This document shows positions 7,656 through 17,099 of a DNA stretch of 64,000 nt, one piece after another. The first letter of the stretch is position 1. Each line of letters begins with the position of its first letter. The position numbers and the translations under genes are program-made. The DNA is from Sediminibacter sp. Hel_I_10 (GTDB lineage Bacteria > Bacteroidota > Bacteroidia > Flavobacteriales > Flavobacteriaceae): the NCBI RefSeq assembly GCF_000688335.1, contig NZ_JHZX01000001.1, positions 3,782,001-3,846,000 on the forward strand, given 5' to 3'. The notes under the pieces are model-generated. The model saw nothing but the letters and a program-made list of their open reading frames with translations, ran no database searches and was not told the DNA's origin.

Positions 7656-9128
7656 ATGACAGCACACGAAAATAAAATTGTTGGAGAAGGTCTTACTTAT
7701 GACGACGTACTCTTAGTTCCAGCATTTTCAGAAGTTTTACCGAGAGAGGTAAATATTCAAACAAAATTCACGAGAAACATTACTATCAATATTCCTGTAA
7801 TTTCTGCAGCGATGGATACGGTTACCGAAAGTAAAATGGCAATTGCCATGGCGCAAGAGGGAGGTATTGGCGTGCTGCACAAAAACATGACCATTGAGCA
7901 GCAGGCAGAAAAGGTGAGACGGGTTAAACGTGCCGAAAGCGGTATGATTATCGATCCTGTAACTTTACCGATGACGGCTGTTGTTGCTGATGCAAAGGCA
8001 AACATGGCCGAGCATGGTATAGGAGGTATTCCCATCATAGACGAGGAAGGAACTTTAAAAGGAATCGTGACCAATCGTGACTTACGTTTTGAGCATGCTA
8101 ATAACCGCCCTATTGTGGAGGTAATGACCGCCAAGAATTTGGTCACCGCAGCTGTGGGTACGTCTTTAAAAGATGCCGAAAAAATATTACAGCAAAATAA
8201 AATTGAGAAATTGTTGATTGTTGACGATAACTACAAATTGGTGGGGTTGATCACATTTAGAGATATTACTAAAGTGGTACAAAAGCCAAATGCAAATAAA
8301 GACTCCTTCGGAAGATTACGTGTTGCTGCGGCTATTGGAGTTACTGGAGATGCAGTAGAGCGCGCATCTGCCTTGGTGAATGCTGGTGTTGATGCGGTGA
8401 TTATTGATACAGCTCACGGCCATACTAAAGGAGTGGTTACAGTGCTAAAAGAAATTAAAAAGAAATTTCCAACGCTAGAAGTTATTGTTGGTAATATCGC
8501 TACTGCAGAAGCGGCGAAGTATTTAGTAGATGCAGGTGCAGATGCAGTGAAAGTTGGTATTGGTCCAGGTTCTATTTGTACAACTAGAGTAGTTGCAGGT
8601 GTTGGATTTCCGCAGTTTTCGGCAGTTTTAGAAGTTGCTGCTGCAATTAAGGGTACCGGTGTTCCTGTAATTGCAGACGGTGGTATTCGCTATACAGGAG
8701 ATATCCCGAAGGCCATAGCTGCAGGAGCCGATGCCGTAATGCTCGGTTCTCTTTTAGCGGGAACGAAAGAAAGTCCTGGAGAAACGATTATTTATGAAGG
8801 ACGAAAATTCAAGTCTTATCGTGGTATGGGATCTGTTGAAGCGATGAAAAAAGGGAGTAAAGACCGTTATTTTCAAGATGTAGAGGATGATATTAAAAAA
8901 TTGGTTCCGGAAGGGATTGTAGGCCGTGTACCGTATAAAGGTGATTTGGTGGAAAGCATCCATCAGTTTATCGGCGGTTTAAGAGCAGGGATGGGCTATT
9001 GTGGTGCTAAGGATATCGAAACCTTAAAGGAAACGGGACGTTTTGTAAAAATCACAAGTTCTGGTATTCATGAAAGTCATCCACATGACGTCACTATCAC
9101 CAAAGAAGCGCCTAATTATTCAAGATAA
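7656..9128 (+). CDS. guaB: IMP dehydrogenase
   Basis: 490 residues, the normal length. It oxidises IMP to XMP with NAD+, the committed step of GMP synthesis, in the cytoplasm. The TIM barrel starts with [18 protein letters not shown]; two CBS domains are inserted at about 95-215 ([19 protein letters not shown] and [17 protein letters not shown]). The catalytic loop is GPGSICTTR with Cys308, followed by [12 protein letters not shown] and the flap YRGMGS. The C-terminus is complete. It has its own promoter and a strong terminator, so it is probably monocistronic. Confidence 0.97.
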   Translation: MTAHENKIVGEGLTYDDVLLVPAFSEVLPREVNIQTKFTRNITINIPVISAAMDTVTESKMAIAMAQEGGIGVLHKNMTIEQQAEKVRRVKRAESGMIIDPVTLPMTAVVADAKANMAEHGIGGIPIIDEEGTLKGIVTNRDLRFEHANNRPIVEVMTAKNLVTAAVGTSLKDAEKILQQNKIEKLLIVDDNYKLVGLITFRDITKVVQKPNANKDSFGRLRVAAAIGVTGDAVERASALVNAGVDAVIIDTAHGHTKGVVTVLKEIKKKFPTLEVIVGNIATAEAAKYLVDAGADAVKVGIGPGSICTTRVVAGVGFPQFSAVLEVAAAIKGTGVPVIADGGIRYTGDIPKAIAAGADAVMLGSLLAGTKESPGETIIYEGRKFKSYRGMGSVEAMKKGSKDRYFQDVEDDIKKLVPEGIVGRVPYKGDLVESIHQFIGGLRAGMGYCGAKDIETLKETGRFVKITSSGIHESHPHDVTITKEAPNYSR

Positions 9129-9150
9129 GAAAACCTATATATTACAATAA

Positions 9151-9183
9151 AAAAAACAGCTTCGACACGGAGCTGTTTTTTTT
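9151..9183 (+). terminator. guaB terminator
   Basis: AAAAAACAGCT (9151-9161) pairs with AGCTGTTTTTT (9171-9181); 11 bp with a 9-base loop and a T-run of eight. Confidence 0.9.
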
Positions 9184-9304
9184 GTAAAGACACTATCTCA
9201 CTAGAGTCATTCGAAATACACTTGTGGTAAAATCTTAAAGGCGGGATATGCATTCAGCTGTTTTTAATTCGAAGCGTTTCTTGTTTTTAATAATGGAATG
9301 TCTT

Positions 9305-9357
9305 AAAAAAAATCTGCCATCTTTCCGCATCAAAGGATGCAGTAGGAAGGCAGATTT
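9305..9357 (-). terminator. Terminator of the coiled-coil membrane protein gene
   Basis: AAATCTGCC (9310-9318) pairs with GGCAGATTT (9349-9357), continued inward by an imperfect stem closing on GCATC/GATGC. On the minus strand the hairpin is followed by eight T. It lies 40 bases after the stop of the gene at 9397. Confidence 0.75.
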
Positions 9358-9396
9358 AAAGGATTACAATTCGCTTACGTTTCCGTAGCAAAGTGA

Positions 9397-9996
9397 TTAA
9401 CTATTCTTTTGCTTATTGATTTCGTCTTGTAATTGGCGTCTCACTTTTTGCTCACGCTCTAAAGCAATACGTCTATGCTCTTCAAATTCCTCTTCGGTTT
9501 CTGCCAGAGATATTTTTGCTTGTCTAGTTACAGCATTGCTATTTTTAAATCGGTAGATAAAAAACAGAAGTAAGATCAACAAAATACCAATGATGGCCCA
9601 CATTAAAGAGCTATAACCGCTTTTACTCATTTGCGCACCAAAAAGAGACATACTATCTTTTTCTGAGATGGTATTGTCAAGATCTTTTTTGGTATTGGAG
9701 AGATTGCCCTGCAATTCTGAAATTTCAGAAGCCTGTGTATCTACAATAGCTTGAGTATCTACTAAACTTTTTCTAATGGCTTGTAAAGAATCCATGGTGT
9801 GAGCCTTAAGATCATACATCCACGTTTTTTTAACAACTTTAAAGTCTTGAAAACTATTTGATTTTTGAATGACATATTCAAATTGGTTGTCAATTGTACC
9901 TTCATTTAAAGATAAATTATCTTCGTCTTGTGCGCTTAAGATTGAAAAACTAAACACACAAAGTGCTGTAAATAAGAGGGATTTAAAAGAATTCAT
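9397..9996 (-). CDS. Exported coiled-coil protein with one C-terminal membrane helix
   Basis: 199 residues from the ATG at 9996; a frame-open ATG at 10038 would add a polar stretch before the signal peptide and is rejected. The signal peptide ends FSILSAQ. A polar segment follows, then a coiled coil at about 70-115 (repeated ISELQGNLSNTKKDLDNT-like heptads), a transmembrane helix (WAIIGILLILLLFFIYRF) and a charged C-terminal coiled coil (EEFEEHRRIALEREQKVRRQL). Function unknown. Similar flavobacterial proteins are sometimes labelled tRNA methyltransferase in databases; nothing here supports that. Possibly a periplasm-spanning or scaffold protein. Confidence 0.75.
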   Translation of the reverse strand: MNSFKSLLFTALCVFSFSILSAQDEDNLSLNEGTIDNQFEYVIQKSNSFQDFKVVKKTWMYDLKAHTMDSLQAIRKSLVDTQAIVDTQASEISELQGNLSNTKKDLDNTISEKDSMSLFGAQMSKSGYSSLMWAIIGILLILLLFFIYRFKNSNAVTRQAKISLAETEEEFEEHRRIALEREQKVRRQLQDEINKQKNS

Positions 9997-10129
9997 TTTG
10001 GTTGGATTCGTTTTAACGATTGGATTATAAGCCGACAATATAATAAATTTATGGGTATTAATAGGCTATTGTATTAACAATTAGTCCCACCATTGGCGGG
10101 ACTAGTTCATATACGTAAGCGGTCAAGTT

Positions 10130-10870
10130 TTAGATGTTAAGCGTACTTAATTCAGTAGTATTTTCTATAGCAGTTGAGTCTAAACTGTATTGATATAGAC
10201 CTTCTTCGCCAATTAAAATCAATTGATCTCCATTAATAATCACGTCAAAAGCGTCTTTATCTATAGAGTGCACTAAGGTTGAATTTTCAGGATTAGAAAC
10301 ATCAAAAATTTTCACCTCGTCGTCACAAACAAATAAATAGTCATTATAAAGTCCAAGACCAATGGGTTTAGTAAGGTTTCTAGAAGAAATAAGAATGGGT
10401 TGAAGTACATTGGTTACGTCATAAATCTCTAATACGTTTATGGTAGTTCCGCATCCAATATCGGCGTGCAAGGTCACAAACGCATGCGTGTCATTAGCTA
10501 CCACAGGATCACAGGCCGTAAAATGCTGTACATCTGATAGGTATTGAGGTTCTTCAGCATTATCGACACTATAAATATACATTCCGTTTTGTGAACCTAT
10601 ATAGAGGTAGGCTTTGTAATTAAAAATGGTTTCTATTCGAAATCCAATATTAACAGTATTGATCTTTACTGGGTTTGCCTGATCAACAATACTAAATACA
10701 TTTAAGCGACTATCATCCACCGTATAAAGGTAATCACTATAAAGTGCAAATCTGGCAAGAGATCCTGCGTTACCAGTATCGCTATTAGAATTTGTGGGAG
10801 ATCCTGAATCGCCATCGTTGCTACAAGACAAGACTAAAATTGCTAAAATAAATAGACTATATGTTTTCAT
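10130..10870 (-). CDS. LVIVD-repeat lipoprotein (beta-propeller)
   Basis: 246 residues with a type II signal peptide ending LAILVLSC (Cys16), then a Gly/Ser/Asn/Thr linker. The rest is built of LVIVD-type repeats, seen as LYTVDDSRLNVFSIVDQANP, LYIGSQNGMYIYSV and LFVCDDEVKIFDVSNPEN, which form blades of a beta-propeller. Such proteins sit on the cell surface; what they bind is unknown. It follows another LVIVD lipoprotein by 17 bases and is surely co-transcribed with it. Confidence 0.8.
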   Translation of the reverse strand: MKTYSLFILAILVLSCSNDGDSGSPTNSNSDTGNAGSLARFALYSDYLYTVDDSRLNVFSIVDQANPVKINTVNIGFRIETIFNYKAYLYIGSQNGMYIYSVDNAEEPQYLSDVQHFTACDPVVANDTHAFVTLHADIGCGTTINVLEIYDVTNVLQPILISSRNLTKPIGLGLYNDYLFVCDDEVKIFDVSNPENSTLVHSIDKDAFDVIINGDQLILIGEEGLYQYSLDSTAIENTTELSTLNI

Positions 10871-10887
10871 GTGTTCTGTTTTTAAAA

Positions 10888-11415
10888 TTAGTTATTCTCT
10901 AATATGCTCCACCCAACAATCACTTCATTGTCTTGAAGATCATAATAGCTAAAGCCTTGTGGTGAGAGTAACTGCGGAAAAGCGTCTGCTACGCGTTTAG
11001 TAATCTCCATGGTACCTGCTTGGGCGTCTATGGAAAGGGCTACTAAATCGGTAGCATTATTTACATATAGTGTAGATCCCTTTATAGCAAGATCAGATGA
11101 TCCTAAAACATTGATAAATGCTACATTTTGTGGATTTGAGGGATCAGTATTGTTGATGACATGAAAGCCTTTATCTTTTTCGTGGATAAAAATAAATTGG
11201 TCTTTCACATAAATTTTTCCTGAATTTAGAATGGGCTCGGGACTGTTTTGAAACGTGGTTGTTGCTTCAAAAGCATCTCGCTGCATAATGATGGGTTGGT
11301 AGTTGTATTGACTTTCTATAGGGCCAAAATCATCATCGTTTCCTCCTGTATACCAACAGGATTGAAAACATAAGCTACAGATTAAAAGTAGCACAAGGGT
11401 TGGTTTTAATGTCAT
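10888..11415 (-). CDS. LVIVD-related lipoprotein
   Basis: 175 residues from the ATG at 11415, chosen because it starts the signal peptide MTLKPTLVLLLICSLCFQSC; an ATG at 11463 would put 16 polar residues before it. The segment from PEPILNSGKIYVKDQF to LVALSIDAQ has LVIVD-like strands (GFHVINNTDPSNPQNVAFI). Only about two blades are present, so it may complete a propeller together with the next gene product or be a shortened family member. Function unknown. Confidence 0.75.
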   Translation of the reverse strand: MTLKPTLVLLLICSLCFQSCWYTGGNDDDFGPIESQYNYQPIIMQRDAFEATTTFQNSPEPILNSGKIYVKDQFIFIHEKDKGFHVINNTDPSNPQNVAFINVLGSSDLAIKGSTLYVNNATDLVALSIDAQAGTMEITKRVADAFPQLLSPQGFSYYDLQDNEVIVGWSILENN

Positions 11416-11486
11416 AAAGGTCTTGGTTAATGGATTACTCCCTATAGATGCACTAGAAGTCAAAAGGTTGCTTGCACTTTAAAAGA

Positions 11487-11518
11487 AAAAATCCCGTTTT
11501 GAAAAAAACGGGATTTTT
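11487..11518 (-). terminator. Terminator of the GAPDH gene
   Basis: A perfect 14-bp stem, AAAAATCCCGTTTT (11487-11500) with AAAACGGGATTTTT (11505-11518), and a 4-base loop. T-runs lie on both sides, so it can act in both directions. Confidence 0.9.
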
Positions 11519-11545
11519 AATAACACTTAAAATTAAGAATGGATC

Positions 11546-13003
11546 CTAGTAATACGTATAGCGTCTTACTTTGGCAATGTATTTTGCCAAACGAATGACT
11601 TGATGACTGTATCCATATTCGTTATCATACCAAATATACAAGATGGCATTTTTTCCATCTGCACGAACAATGGTAGCTTTACTATCATAGATAGCAGGAG
11701 CAGAGCTGCCAACGATATCGCTGGAAACCAATTCATCATTCATCTCATATTTGATTTGCTCTACAAGGGCACCTTCTAAAGCGTATTTTTTCATAATGGT
11801 ATTGATACCTTCTACTGTAGTTTCAGAATTGAGCTCTAAATTTAATATGGCTAAAGACCCATTAGGTACGGGAACTCTAATAGCATTTGAGGTCAATTTT
11901 CCTTCAAATGAAGGCAGTGCTTTGGTCACCGCTTTTCCTGCACCAGTTTCTGTAATGACCATATTTAAGGCGGCAGCTCTACCACGACGGTATTTTCCGT
12001 GGAAATTGTCTACCAGGTTTTGATCATTAGTATAGGCGTGAATGGTTTCTAAATGCCCACTTAACACACCAAATGAATCTTCCATAGCCTTTAAAATAGG
12101 CGTAATGGCATTTGTTGTACACGATGCGGCTGAGAAGATATCTACTTTATCAGGATGGTGCTCTGTGTGATTAACACCATGCACAATATTAGGAATCTCT
12201 TTTCCTGGAGCCGTCAACAATACTTTGGCGACACCTTTGGCTTTTAAATGTCTGCTTAAGGCCGCTTTATCTCTAAAAGCACCTGTGTTATCAATAATAA
12301 GCGCATCTGATATGCCATAAGCGGTATAATCAATAGATTCAGGTGTATCTGCGGAAATGATCTTTACTGTAGTTCCGTTAATAATAAGCGCTTGGTTCTC
12401 TATATCGGTAAGAACGGTTCCAGAAAAATCGCCGTGTACAGAATCATTGCGTAAAAGCGAAGCTCTTTTTTGCAGTACCGTGGCATCAATTTTACCGCGG
12501 GTAACAATCGCTCTAAGACGCATTTGACTGCCTTTACCAGTTTTGGTCATTAATTCTCTGGCTACTAAACGACCAATACGTCCAAAACCGTAAAGAACGA
12601 CATCTTTTGGTTTGATGGCCTTCGTTTTTTTGGCATCTGATAATTTATCAGCTACAAACCCCGTCGCATTGCTATATTTTTGATCTTCTAGATGAAACTC
12701 ATAAGTAAGTTTCCCAATATCTAATTTTGCCGGTGGTAAATTAAGCGTTTTGATGGCTTGAGCAATTTCTACCGAATCAAAGATAGAAATAGGCTTGCCA
12801 ACAAACTCACCTGCATACTCATGAAGGTTTAAAATTTCGCTCACATTGCGATCAATAAGTTGATTTCTAAAAAGCACCAGTTCAATGGAGTTTTCATACC
12901 AAAGATCACTAACAATCTTGATGAATTCTACTGTTGCTCTTCGACGATCGGCCTGAAAGGCGAGCTCGTTTTCGTAAGTTCCGATTAAAGACATTGTTTT
13001 CAA
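11546..13003 (-). CDS. Glyceraldehyde-3-phosphate dehydrogenase, long form
   Basis: 485 residues against about 335 for the common glycolytic enzyme. The extra ~130 residues are an N-terminal helical extension of unknown role. The Rossmann motif is GFGRIGR at about 139-145 and the catalytic loop is SAASCTTNA with Cys295; the C-terminus WYDNEYGYSHQVI is canonical. It interconverts glyceraldehyde 3-phosphate and 1,3-bisphosphoglycerate with NAD(P). This long form is found in Bacteroidota and several marine bacteria, often beside a second short GAPDH; a gluconeogenic role is possible but not shown. MKTM offers two starts, three codons apart. The leader has a 6-bp inverted repeat GTATGC/GCATAC (13010-13029). 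Confidence 0.93.
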   Translation of the reverse strand: MKTMSLIGTYENELAFQADRRRATVEFIKIVSDLWYENSIELVLFRNQLIDRNVSEILNLHEYAGEFVGKPISIFDSVEIAQAIKTLNLPPAKLDIGKLTYEFHLEDQKYSNATGFVADKLSDAKKTKAIKPKDVVLYGFGRIGRLVARELMTKTGKGSQMRLRAIVTRGKIDATVLQKRASLLRNDSVHGDFSGTVLTDIENQALIINGTTVKIISADTPESIDYTAYGISDALIIDNTGAFRDKAALSRHLKAKGVAKVLLTAPGKEIPNIVHGVNHTEHHPDKVDIFSAASCTTNAITPILKAMEDSFGVLSGHLETIHAYTNDQNLVDNFHGKYRRGRAAALNMVITETGAGKAVTKALPSFEGKLTSNAIRVPVPNGSLAILNLELNSETTVEGINTIMKKYALEGALVEQIKYEMNDELVSSDIVGSSAPAIYDSKATIVRADGKNAILYIWYDNEYGYSHQVIRLAKYIAKVRRYTYY

Positions 13004-13059
13004 TATTTTGTATGCCGTTTAGAGCATACCCATTTAGTAAAAAAAATTATTTCAGATTG

Positions 13060-13067
13060 CAAAAATA
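13060..13067 (-). promoter_or_regulatory. -7 element of the GAPDH promoter
   Basis: CAAAAATA on the plus strand reads TATTTTTG on the minus strand, 56 bases before the start codon. No well-spaced -33 TTG was found. Confidence 0.5.
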
Positions 13068-13106
13068 GTATTATTCAAACGTTTTCGTAAGCTATTTTAA
13101 AAATAA

Positions 13107-13144
13107 AAAAGCCTTCGGGAATTTTTACATTTCCGAAGGCTTTT
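13107..13144 (-). terminator. Terminator of the HtrA protease gene
   Basis: AAAAGCCTTCGGGAA (13107-13121) pairs with TTTCCGAAGGCTTTT (13130-13144), with one G-T pair; T-runs in both directions. Its right arm contains the recurring word TTTCCGAAG. Confidence 0.9.
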
Positions 13145-13167
13145 AAATTAGTATTGAGGGTGTAATA

Positions 13168-14598
13168 TTAATCTGGTTTTGTGAAATAAACCTCTTTTTC
13201 CTCCATGCTACTATCTATGATATATTTCAACTTTTCTAGACTGTTTATGGCATCGCCATAGCGTTCTTTAAAGTCTGCAATATCTTCTACATTTTTAATT
13301 TCTAAATCATTAATACCTGTAATAATGGCACCTCTTGCAATTCCTAATCGTTTGTATAGAAACGCATTTTCAGTATCGGTGACCATCACGCCTTTATCAA
13401 TGTCATATTTTTGCTTGAATTCTGAAGACAGATTGCGTAATTCCATTTCCATAAAGTCAACGCTTATAATATCGCTTTTTGATAATTTGACCGGAATCGT
13501 TTTTAGAGTATTATCTCTCAACACTTCTACATTGACGATATCCTCTGGACGTTTTGTTTTTAAGTATCCGCTTAAGTCTGAAAATTTAGAAACTTCTACA
13601 TTGTCTAACTTTTTGATAATATCGCCTGATTTGATTCCAGATTTTTTAGCTCCAGAATTATCTTCTACGGCACTCACATAAACCCCGTCAATTTCATTAA
13701 TACCTTTTGAAATAGCTTCTTCAGAATTTCTGTTCAAAATAGATACCCCAAGAATCCCGTTTTGTACGTCTCCAAATTCTATGATATCCTCAACTACTTT
13801 TCTTGCAATATTACTTGGCACCGCAAAAGAGTATCCTATGTAAGACCCAGTTTGAGAGGTAATAGCCGTATTGATTCCAATAAGCTCACCTTTCGCATTA
13901 ACTAAAGCACCTCCAGAATTCCCTGGATTTACCGCGGCATCGGTTTGTATAAATGATTGTGAATTTTTACCAGATAAGTCTCTCGCTTTAGCGCTAATAA
14001 TTCCTGCGGTTACAGTAGAGGTTAGGTTGAACGGATTTCCAACGGCTAAAACCCATTCGCCAACTCTCGCATTGTCTGAGTCTCCAAATTGTATGGATGG
14101 TAACTCATCATCGGCCTCAATTTTTAAAAGTGCGATGTCGGTTTTCTCATCTGTACCAATGAGTTTGGCCTCATAAACACGGTTATCATTTAAGGTAATT
14201 GAGATTTTATTAGAGCCCGCAATCACGTGATTGTTGGTAATGATATAGCCGTCAGGAGAAATAATCACCCCACTTCCTGTGCCTATTTGTGTTCTCGGTT
14301 GTGCTTGTTTTCCGTAGAAAAAATCTTGCAAACTCGGTGCCGATGATACAATGGCTGTATTTTTAACGTGCACTACAGCATGAACGCTATTTTCAGCAGC
14401 TTTAATAAAATCGGGTGCTTCAGCAGTAGACACTCCTGCAATTCCAGAATTGTATGCCGTAGGAATAAACGATGTGGATTGTGTGACGTTAGTGTCTTGG
14501 GCTAAAGCCCCTTCTTGGTCAATAATTAAGAGATAGGCAGATAATGATATTACTCCACCTAGCACAGAAACAAATACTAAGGATAAAATCTTTTTCAT
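13168..14598 (-). CDS. HtrA/Deg-family serine protease with PDZ domains
   Basis: 476 residues. An N-terminal hydrophobic segment (residues 5-25) is a signal peptide or membrane anchor. The trypsin-like domain has the full triad: His124 (TNNHVIAG), Asp154 (TDIALL) and Ser228 (GNSGGALV). A PDZ domain follows (about 280-370, NGILGVSILNRNSEEA), then a second, more divergent one to the end. It degrades or refolds damaged proteins in the periplasm. It is transcribed alone, with its own terminator. The family name is certain; whether it corresponds to DegP or DegQ is not. Confidence 0.93.
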   Translation of the reverse strand: MKKILSLVFVSVLGGVISLSAYLLIIDQEGALAQDTNVTQSTSFIPTAYNSGIAGVSTAEAPDFIKAAENSVHAVVHVKNTAIVSSAPSLQDFFYGKQAQPRTQIGTGSGVIISPDGYIITNNHVIAGSNKISITLNDNRVYEAKLIGTDEKTDIALLKIEADDELPSIQFGDSDNARVGEWVLAVGNPFNLTSTVTAGIISAKARDLSGKNSQSFIQTDAAVNPGNSGGALVNAKGELIGINTAITSQTGSYIGYSFAVPSNIARKVVEDIIEFGDVQNGILGVSILNRNSEEAISKGINEIDGVYVSAVEDNSGAKKSGIKSGDIIKKLDNVEVSKFSDLSGYLKTKRPEDIVNVEVLRDNTLKTIPVKLSKSDIISVDFMEMELRNLSSEFKQKYDIDKGVMVTDTENAFLYKRLGIARGAIITGINDLEIKNVEDIADFKERYGDAINSLEKLKYIIDSSMEEKEVYFTKPD

Positions 14599-14714
14599 GA
14601 TGTTTGTTATATTATAATTAGGTAACGATTAAAATTAATTATTTATTGAATTTTGAATTTAACTTTAACGATTTTTAACGCGTCAAAAAGTGATTGTTAA
14701 CGCCCGTTTAACAG

Positions 14715-14746
14715 TTGATGAATTCCCAACAGAATGTCTATATTTG
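14715..14746 (+). promoter_or_regulatory. Promoter of the dapF operon
   Basis: TTG at 14715-14717, 21 bases, then TATATTTG at 14739-14746. The ATG at 14755 is only 8 bases after the -7 element, so the mRNA should have a leader of a few bases. An ATG at 14734 lies before this element and cannot be in the transcript. Confidence 0.7.
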
Positions 14747-14754
14747 CATCCTTT

Positions 14755-15540
14755 ATGACACTTACATTTTATAAATATCAGGGTACGGGCAACGACTTTG
14801 TGATGGTTGATAATCGTCGCAATGTTATAGGCAATTATAATGCCAAACAGATTGCCTTTTTGTGCGATAGGCGTTTTGGTATAGGAGCCGATGGTTTAAT
14901 TTTATTAGAGAACCACGAAAGCGCCGATTTTAAAATGATCTATTTTAATTCTGATGGAAACCAAAGTTCCATGTGTGGCAATGGTGGCAGATGTATTGTT
15001 GCTTTTGCCAAGTTTCTCAGCATCATTGAAGATGAGGCCAGCTTTGAGGCCATTGACGGGATGCACCAAGCTAAAATTGAAAACGACATTGTACATCTGC
15101 AAATGCAAGATGTTAGTACCTTAGAAACTTTTGACACACATACGTTTTTAGATACAGGTTCACCGCACCATGTTGCACTTACCGAAAATTTAAAAGGTCT
15201 TGATGTTAAGGTAGAAGGTGCAAAAATTAGATTTGGAACGCCTTATGGGCGCTCGGGTACTAATGTAAATTTTGTGAGTAAATTAGATACAGCTGAGTTT
15301 GCTGTACGTACTTATGAGCGTGGTGTAGAAGATGAGACGCTGTCGTGTGGTACAGGAGTAACCGCGGTAGCACTGGCCATGAATTCTATTGGCAAAACAG
15401 ATCAAAACTTAGTCACCCTTCAAACTATGGGTGGAGCGCTACAAGTGTCTTTCGAAAAAGAACAAAAAGCATATACAAACATCTGGCTCATTGGCAAAGC
15501 AACTCAGGTTTTTAAAGGAGACATAGAATGGACACTTTAA
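14755..15540 (+). CDS. dapF: Diaminopimelate epimerase
   Basis: 261 residues. It converts LL- to meso-diaminopimelate for lysine and peptidoglycan, in the cytoplasm. Both catalytic cysteines are present: Cys74 in MCGNGGR and Cys198 in ETLSCGTG; the N-terminal YQGTGNDFV is the family start. The start was chosen after the promoter (see 14715). It overlaps the acetyltransferase by 13 bases and heads a tight run of four genes, three of which concern the cell wall or envelope. Confidence 0.97.
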   Translation: MTLTFYKYQGTGNDFVMVDNRRNVIGNYNAKQIAFLCDRRFGIGADGLILLENHESADFKMIYFNSDGNQSSMCGNGGRCIVAFAKFLSIIEDEASFEAIDGMHQAKIENDIVHLQMQDVSTLETFDTHTFLDTGSPHHVALTENLKGLDVKVEGAKIRFGTPYGRSGTNVNFVSKLDTAEFAVRTYERGVEDETLSCGTGVTAVALAMNSIGKTDQNLVTLQTMGGALQVSFEKEQKAYTNIWLIGKATQVFKGDIEWTL

Positions 15541-16055
15541 AAGGAAATCTCATATTTTTAAGGGCTTTAGAGCCTGAAGATCTCGACTATATTCATGCTA
15601 TAGAAAATGATGAAGATGTATGGGAGTTGAGCAATACGGTTACACCATATTCTAAATTTTTAATTCAGGAATATTTAGATAGCGCACATAGAGATATCTA
15701 TGAGGTAAAACAATTGCGCTTGGTGATTTGTCGTGTTGAAGATGAACACCCTATTGGATTAATTGATGTTTTTGATTTTGATGCGAAGCATAGACGCGCA
15801 GGCATTGGGATCATTATTAAATCTGCAGAAGATAGGCACAAAGGTTTTGGAAAAGAGGCTCTACAATTATTAATGGCGTATTGTCACGAACATTTGGACC
15901 TACATCAACTGTATTGTAACATTTCCGAAGCTAACGAACGTAGTTTAAAGCTCTTTAAAAGCGTTCAATTTGAAATTATTGGTCTCAAGAAAGATTGGAA
16001 TTACATCAAGGGACACTACCAAAACGAATATAGTTTACAACGAATTTTTAGCTAA
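15528..16055 (+). CDS. GNAT-family N-acetyltransferase (RimL/Acetyltransf_3 type)
   Basis: 175 residues. The N-terminus (LKGNLIFLRALEPEDLDYI) and the acetyl-CoA loop region RRAGIGIIIKSAEDRHKGFGKEAL are typical of the RimL-like GNAT group, which acetylates protein N-termini, amino groups or antibiotics. The substrate cannot be told. The ATG lies within the last codons of dapF, and the stop overlaps the start of mltG by one base (TAATG), so translation is probably coupled. Confidence 0.88.
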   Translation: MDTLKGNLIFLRALEPEDLDYIHAIENDEDVWELSNTVTPYSKFLIQEYLDSAHRDIYEVKQLRLVICRVEDEHPIGLIDVFDFDAKHRRAGIGIIIKSAEDRHKGFGKEALQLLMAYCHEHLDLHQLYCNISEANERSLKLFKSVQFEIIGLKKDWNYIKGHYQNEYSLQRIFS

Positions 16056-17098
16056 TGTATATTAAGAAAATACTTTGGACCATTACACTTATAGGATTAG
16101 TAGCAGCTGCTATTTTTGCCTACTATATTTATAATGCCATGCTGTCTCCTAATACAGCCTTCAATAATGAACAGGCTTATATTTACGTGCCAACCAACGC
16201 CTCTTATGCTGATGTCGTAGAGCAATTAGAACCTTTGTTGGACGATTTAGAATCTTTTGATGCTCTAGCGAAACAGAAAAAGTATAATACCAATCTTAAA
16301 GCGGGTCGTTTTGCCATTAAAAAAGGCATGACGAATAATGACATTATCAATTCTATACGAAGTAATAACTTACCGGTTCAATTGGCATTTAATAATCAAG
16401 AATCTATTGCAAAACTGGCAGGGCGTGTAAGTCAGCAAATTGAGGCAGATAGTAGTGATCTTTTAGAAGCAATGACGGATGAGGCGTTTTTGACGAAGAG
16501 CGGATTCAATAAAAAGTCAGCCTTAGGCATGTACATTCCCAATAGCTATGAATTTTTCTGGAATAGTTCTGCGGAAACGTTTAGAGACCGGATGCTAAAG
16601 GAGTACAATAGGTTTTGGAACGAGAGCAGAAATGCAAAGGCCAAAGCCATTGGATTATCAAGAGACGAAGTCATGACCTTAGCGTCTATAGTTCATGAGG
16701 AATCTAAGCAACCGAGTGAACAACCCCGAATTGCAGGTGTTTACCTAAATAGAATTCGAATTGGAATGCCGCTTCAAGCTGATCCTACATTAAAGTTTGC
16801 AGCCTATCAATTGCCACAATATAAAAATACAGTCATTAAGCGGGTGCTTAATGTTCATAAAGAGATAGCCTCTCCTTATAATACCTATAAAAATTCAGGC
16901 CTACCTCCTGGGTTAATTACCATGCCAGATATTACTGCTATAGACGCTGTGCTTAATCCCGAAAAGCACAACTACATCTATTTTGCTGCAGATGCTAAAA
17001 AAATAGGCTATCATAAATTTGCTAAAACTTTAGCACAGCATAATCAAAATGCAAGAGAATACCAGCGTTATTTGTCTGCTCAAGGTATCAATAAGTAA
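16055..17098 (+). CDS. mltG: Endolytic murein transglycosylase
   Basis: 347 residues. One N-terminal membrane helix (about 8-29) anchors a periplasmic YceG domain. The catalytic region is ASIVHEESKQPSEQPRIAGV with Glu215/Glu216 and the following YLNRIRIGMPLQADPT; the standard motif has Glu-Lys-Glu-Thr, so His-Glu-Glu-Ser is a local variant often seen in Bacteroidota. MltG cuts nascent glycan strands and sets their length. It sits in an operon with dapF, fitting a cell-wall role. Confidence 0.93.
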   Translation: MYIKKILWTITLIGLVAAAIFAYYIYNAMLSPNTAFNNEQAYIYVPTNASYADVVEQLEPLLDDLESFDALAKQKKYNTNLKAGRFAIKKGMTNNDIINSIRSNNLPVQLAFNNQESIAKLAGRVSQQIEADSSDLLEAMTDEAFLTKSGFNKKSALGMYIPNSYEFFWNSSAETFRDRMLKEYNRFWNESRNAKAKAIGLSRDEVMTLASIVHEESKQPSEQPRIAGVYLNRIRIGMPLQADPTLKFAAYQLPQYKNTVIKRVLNVHKEIASPYNTYKNSGLPPGLITMPDITAIDAVLNPEKHNYIYFAADAKKIGYHKFAKTLAQHNQNAREYQRYLSAQGINK

Positions 17099-17099
17099 A

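Noticed and set aside
7757-8146. Open frame on the minus strand inside guaB
   Set aside because: Antisense shadow of a well-conserved gene; no start context or family.
9397-9996. tRNA methyltransferase annotation for the coiled-coil membrane protein
   Set aside because: Signal peptide, coiled coils and a membrane helix, with no knot-fold or SAM-binding motif.
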